Of a stretch of 25,421 nt of DNA, positions 22,827-25,421 are shown piece after piece. This DNA is from Myxococcales bacterium (GTDB taxonomy: Bacteria > Myxococcota_A > UBA9160 > SMWR01). Location: NCBI GenBank assembly GCA_022572485.1, contig JACZVU010000019.1:1-25421 (forward strand). Reading direction: 5' to 3'. How positions within the stretch are numbered: position 1 is the stretch's first letter; each line of letters opens with the position of its first letter. The notes beneath the pieces were generated by a model that was not told where the DNA came from, ran no database searches, and saw only the letters and a program-made list of their open reading frames with translations. Made by a program: the position numbers and the translations under genes.

Positions 22827-23816
22827 ATGGACGCTACACGGCTTCTGCCCTACTCGAATGAACTGTCAAACCGCGCGAGACCCAAAGGGTGGAGCCAGCT
22901 GGCCCGCCTCAAGTGGCTGCTGCTCGCAGTCGGTCTGTGCTGGTTGTCTTGGCCCGCTCCGGCTGAGGCGCAAACCTGTGCGCATGACATCTGCGAGGTG
23001 GGATCCAACCTGAATCGGAATTGCGATCCCTGCGTTGCTGACATCTGTGCGGCCGATTCGTTCTGCTGCCAATTCGAATGGGACGATTTCTGTATCGAAC
23101 AGGTCCTGACGGTCTGTGAGGATTTGATCTGCGCGGCGGCCTGCAGCCACAATCTCTGCGAGACCGGGGAACCTCTCGACTCCACGTGTAACTCCTGCGC
23201 CGCGCTCGTGTGTTTTCAGGACCCCAGCTGCTGCACCGACAGCTGGGATGCGTCTTGCGTTAGCCGGGTTGAACAGGAGTGCGGATACCAGTGCAAACCG
23301 GGAGCCAACCAATGCGACGAGGCGCTCCCCATCTCTTCGGGGAAGACCTTCGGCACCCTCCTCGGGTCGAATAACGACGGCTGCGAGAGCGGGCAGAACT
23401 CCTGCCGAAGTGGGGACGTGTGGTACACGTATACGCAGGTGGTAGACCAAGACATGGTGGTCTCCACCTGCTCGACCGAGCGCTCGTTCGGAATCGACAC
23501 CGTGCTGTCGGTACACGAGGGTTGCCCCGGGAAGCGGAACAACGAGATCCTCCAGAACGATGACTACCAGCTCGGACTCGAACCGCAGGCCTGCGCCGAT
23601 TTCGCCGCTCCCAAATTCCTCGACTCCGCGCTCCCGCTTGGGGGCTTCTTTGCGCTCGATCCCGGCGAGACCGTGGTCATCCGGGTCGCCCACCACAAGG
23701 ACTCCATCCGAGGCAATTTCGAACTCAGGATCCTGCCGGAGCCTGAGGTCTGGATGGCGCTCGTTGCAGGAGCCGGAGCGCTGGGCGCCCTCTCGCGCTG
23801 GCGGGCTCGGGGCTAG
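22827..23816 (+). CDS. Cys-rich PEP-CTERM protein, likely exosortase substrate
   Basis: This protein of about 329 residues has a signal peptide after a 27-residue polar stretch (core WLLLAVGLCWLSW, cleavage near AEA-QTC). Two Cys-rich repeats of about 50 residues follow from Cys51: CAHDICEVGSNLNRNCDPC with a WDDFC segment, and CSHNLCETGEPLDSTCNSC with a WDASC segment. A beta-rich domain (CDEALPISSGKTFGTLLGS, GDVWYTYT) then resembles bacterial pre-peptidase-like domains. The C terminus is a PEP-CTERM signal: LPEPEVW (PEP at 304-306), a hydrophobic helix (MALVAGAGALGAL) and basic SRWRARG. This should make it a substrate of the upstream exosortase. The start is uncertain: ATG 22827 has only GGGG upstream, and the in-frame ATG 22788 is an alternative. 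Confidence 0.85.
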   Translation: MDATRLLPYSNELSNRARPKGWSQLARLKWLLLAVGLCWLSWPAPAEAQTCAHDICEVGSNLNRNCDPCVADICAADSFCCQFEWDDFCIEQVLTVCEDLICAAACSHNLCETGEPLDSTCNSCAALVCFQDPSCCTDSWDASCVSRVEQECGYQCKPGANQCDEALPISSGKTFGTLLGSNNDGCESGQNSCRSGDVWYTYTQVVDQDMVVSTCSTERSFGIDTVLSVHEGCPGKRNNEILQNDDYQLGLEPQACADFAAPKFLDSALPLGGFFALDPGETVVIRVAHHKDSIRGNFELRILPEPEVWMALVAGAGALGALSRWRARG

Positions 23817-23865
23817 CAATTCATCTAGATTCGCGGGGGTGGGCTCGAAAACCCCATGCGTTCGT

Positions 23866-25421
23866 GTGAAGTACGCCCGCGCTCTGGTGGTGATGGTGGC
23901 CTTTGCGCTGCTGCTGGGTTCGGGTGCTCTCGCACAAGAGGTGCCCGAATCCGCGGAAGTCGAGGCGCTCCATGCCGACGTCGATCGGCTCTACCGCGAA
24001 GGTCGGCTCGATGAGGCGATTTTGCTCGCAGAGCGCGCGCTCTCGATCCAGCAAAGAGCGCTCGGCCCCGACCGTCCCGGCGTAGTCAACGCGATCAACA
24101 ACCTCGCCCTGCTCTACCGGGCCGCGGGTGACTACGGGAGTGCGGAAGCCCTCTTTGAGCGGGTGCTCGAGATTACGACGGACACCCTCGGACCCCAGGA
24201 CCCCGCGATTGCGATCACGATCAACAATCTGGGGATGCTCTATTGGGAGCAGAGGGACCACGAGCGCGCCGCGCAGTACCTCGAGAAGGCGCTCTCAATC
24301 TGGGAACGCTCTCTCGGCCCCGATCGCCCCGAAGTTGCAGTCTCCCTCAGCAACGTGGCGTCGCTCTACCGAAACATGGGAGATTTCGAGCGAGCCGAAT
24401 CCCTCTACGAGAAGGCGCTTGCGATCTGGGAAAAGAGCTTGGATCCCATTCACGACCAAGTCGCCGACGCACTGCGCAGTCTCGGTGCGATCCGTCAGCG
24501 CAATGGCGACTACGAACGCGCTGAATCGTTCTTGAAACGCGCGCTTGCCCTCGAGGAGAAGGCCCACGGCGCAGACCCTACCGACACCGCCGTCGCGCTC
24601 AGCAATCTCGCGTCGCTCTACTACGAATCCGGAGACTACGCTCGTGCCAAGCCTCTTTTGGAGCGGGTGCTTGCGATCGTGGAAGGCGCCCACGGCCCCG
24701 ATCACCTTGATGTCGCCTCCGCGTTGAGCAATCTGGCCTCGGTCCACGTTGCGATGGGCCATTACGGGAGCGCAGCGCCTCTCTACGAGCGAGCGCTCGA
24801 GATTCGGTCGGAGGCTCTGGGGGCGGATCATCTCGCCGTCGCGGCAGCTCTCGAAAATCTCGCCTCGCTTTATCGAGCGCAGGGTGAATTTGCGCGTTCA
24901 CAGCCTCTTTGCAAACGCGCGCTCGTGATCCGCGTGAAGACCCTTGGGCCCGAGCATCTCGATGTTGCCAGAATCACCAGTGATCTTGGCGCGACTCACT
25001 GGGCGCTGGGTGATTACGCGAGCGCAGAACCACTCTTCGAGCGCGCGTTATTGATCCGGGAGAAAGCTCTCGGCCCCGAGCACCCCGCGGTTGCCACTTC
25101 CGTCGACAACCTCGCCTCGGTGTACCGGGTGCGGGGCCATCACGCGAGAGCGAAGTCCTTGTATGAAGCAGCGCTCGCAATCCGAGAGGAGGCTTTCGGA
25201 CCTGAACATCCCGCTGTCGCGCAGTCCCTTCGCAATCTGGGCTTGATGCATTGGGCAAAGGGTGATTGGGAACAGGCCGAGAGCTATCTCGCTCGCAGCG
25301 CGGAGGTCGAGGAGCGGCAGATTTCGCTGCTTCTTCCGGTCCAGTTCGAAGATCGGGCGCGCGCGTTCATGGAGGCGCTCTCGAATACCACGAGCCTGAT
25401 CCTGTCGTTCCAGCGCCAGCG
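23866..25421 (+). CDS. Secreted TPR-array protein, probably TPR-CHAT type (3' end outside window)
   Basis: The open frame runs off the window end after about 518 residues. It starts with a signal peptide (MKYARALVVMVAFALLLGS, cleavage near ALA-QEV). Then come about eleven 42-residue TPRs of the kinesin-light-chain/TPR_12 type, the first partial, with the consensus LGPEHPxVAxSLxNLAxLYxxxGDYxRAExLYERALxI. The last visible residues (ISLLLPVQFEDRARAFMEAL, then SNTTSLILSF) resemble the helical linker that precedes the CHAT caspase-like domain in many bacterial TPR-CHAT proteins; the CHAT domain itself would lie beyond the edge. The GTG at 23866 is the likely start; in-frame GTG 23839 is possible, and neither has a clear ribosome-binding site. 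The role is unknown. Confidence 0.85.
   Translation, partial: MKYARALVVMVAFALLLGSGALAQEVPESAEVEALHADVDRLYREGRLDEAILLAERALSIQQRALGPDRPGVVNAINNLALLYRAAGDYGSAEALFERVLEITTDTLGPQDPAIAITINNLGMLYWEQRDHERAAQYLEKALSIWERSLGPDRPEVAVSLSNVASLYRNMGDFERAESLYEKALAIWEKSLDPIHDQVADALRSLGAIRQRNGDYERAESFLKRALALEEKAHGADPTDTAVALSNLASLYYESGDYARAKPLLERVLAIVEGAHGPDHLDVASALSNLASVHVAMGHYGSAAPLYERALEIRSEALGADHLAVAAALENLASLYRAQGEFARSQPLCKRALVIRVKTLGPEHLDVARITSDLGATHWALGDYASAEPLFERALLIREKALGPEHPAVATSVDNLASVYRVRGHHARAKSLYEAALAIREEAFGPEHPAVAQSLRNLGLMHWAKGDWEQAESYLARSAEVEERQISLLLPVQFEDRARAFMEALSNTTSLILSFQRQ

Noticed and set aside
23966..25300. Regular ~126-base repeats that could be a CRISPR-like or satellite array
   Set aside because: They are degenerate, coding, and translate to 42-residue TPR units in a single open frame.
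1..25421. tRNA, rRNA, CRISPR array, insertion sequence or transposase, or prophage attachment site
   Set aside because: I saw no cloverleaf, rRNA-like block, direct-repeat/spacer array, transposase motif or long terminal inverted repeats on either strand by reading; a tRNAscan or ISfinder search could still find weak cases.

Overview
This GC-rich window reads as chromosome from a Gram-negative, deltaproteobacterium-like organism (Myxococcota or a neighbouring lineage). The inference rests on the chain phoH-ybeY-lnt-prfB-lysS-lolC/E-lolD-bamA-skp, on yicC-remA-gmk-spoT, on a BamA with an extra N-terminal TolB/FlgO-like domain, and on exosortase/PEP-CTERM, Cys-rich repeat and TPR-CHAT-like proteins. 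All convincing genes lie on the + strand, and GTG and TTG starts are common.

Region 1 (1-7808) is a tightly packed housekeeping and envelope operon. It encodes PhoH (5' end cut off), YbeY, Lnt, RF2 with its programmed +1 frameshift, LysRS, a LolC/E permease with about 245 extra N-terminal residues, and LolD. Neighbours overlap by 1-8 bases throughout, which suggests translational coupling. Lnt and LolCD belong to lipoprotein maturation and export.

Region 2 (7809-12932) continues the envelope theme with BamA, Skp/OmpH and an LpxK homologue. The LpxK homologue has lost both the P-loop Lys-Thr and the GDEP aspartate, so it is probably not a normal lipid A 4'-kinase.

Region 3 (13146-17167) holds yicC, remA (DUF370), gmk and a bifunctional rel/spoT. 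rpoZ, often found between gmk and spoT, is absent here.

Region 4 (17168-20079) is the most notable locus: a YceI protein, then a secreted 90-residue Cys-rich peptide with five C-x-G motifs, a DUF692 (MNIO) enzyme and a DUF2063 partner. This is the layout of a bufferin/methanobactin-type metal-binding RiPP cluster. The yceI start region is tandemly duplicated and yields a short upstream ORF that ends in the yceI start codon.

Region 5 (20080-25421) is an exosortase/PEP-CTERM surface-protein locus. It contains an exosortase-EpsI fusion, a near-consensus sigma-54 promoter, a secreted protein of unknown function, a Cys-rich PEP-CTERM protein that is the likely exosortase substrate, and a secreted TPR array whose last residues resemble the linker before a CHAT protease domain (cut by the window end).
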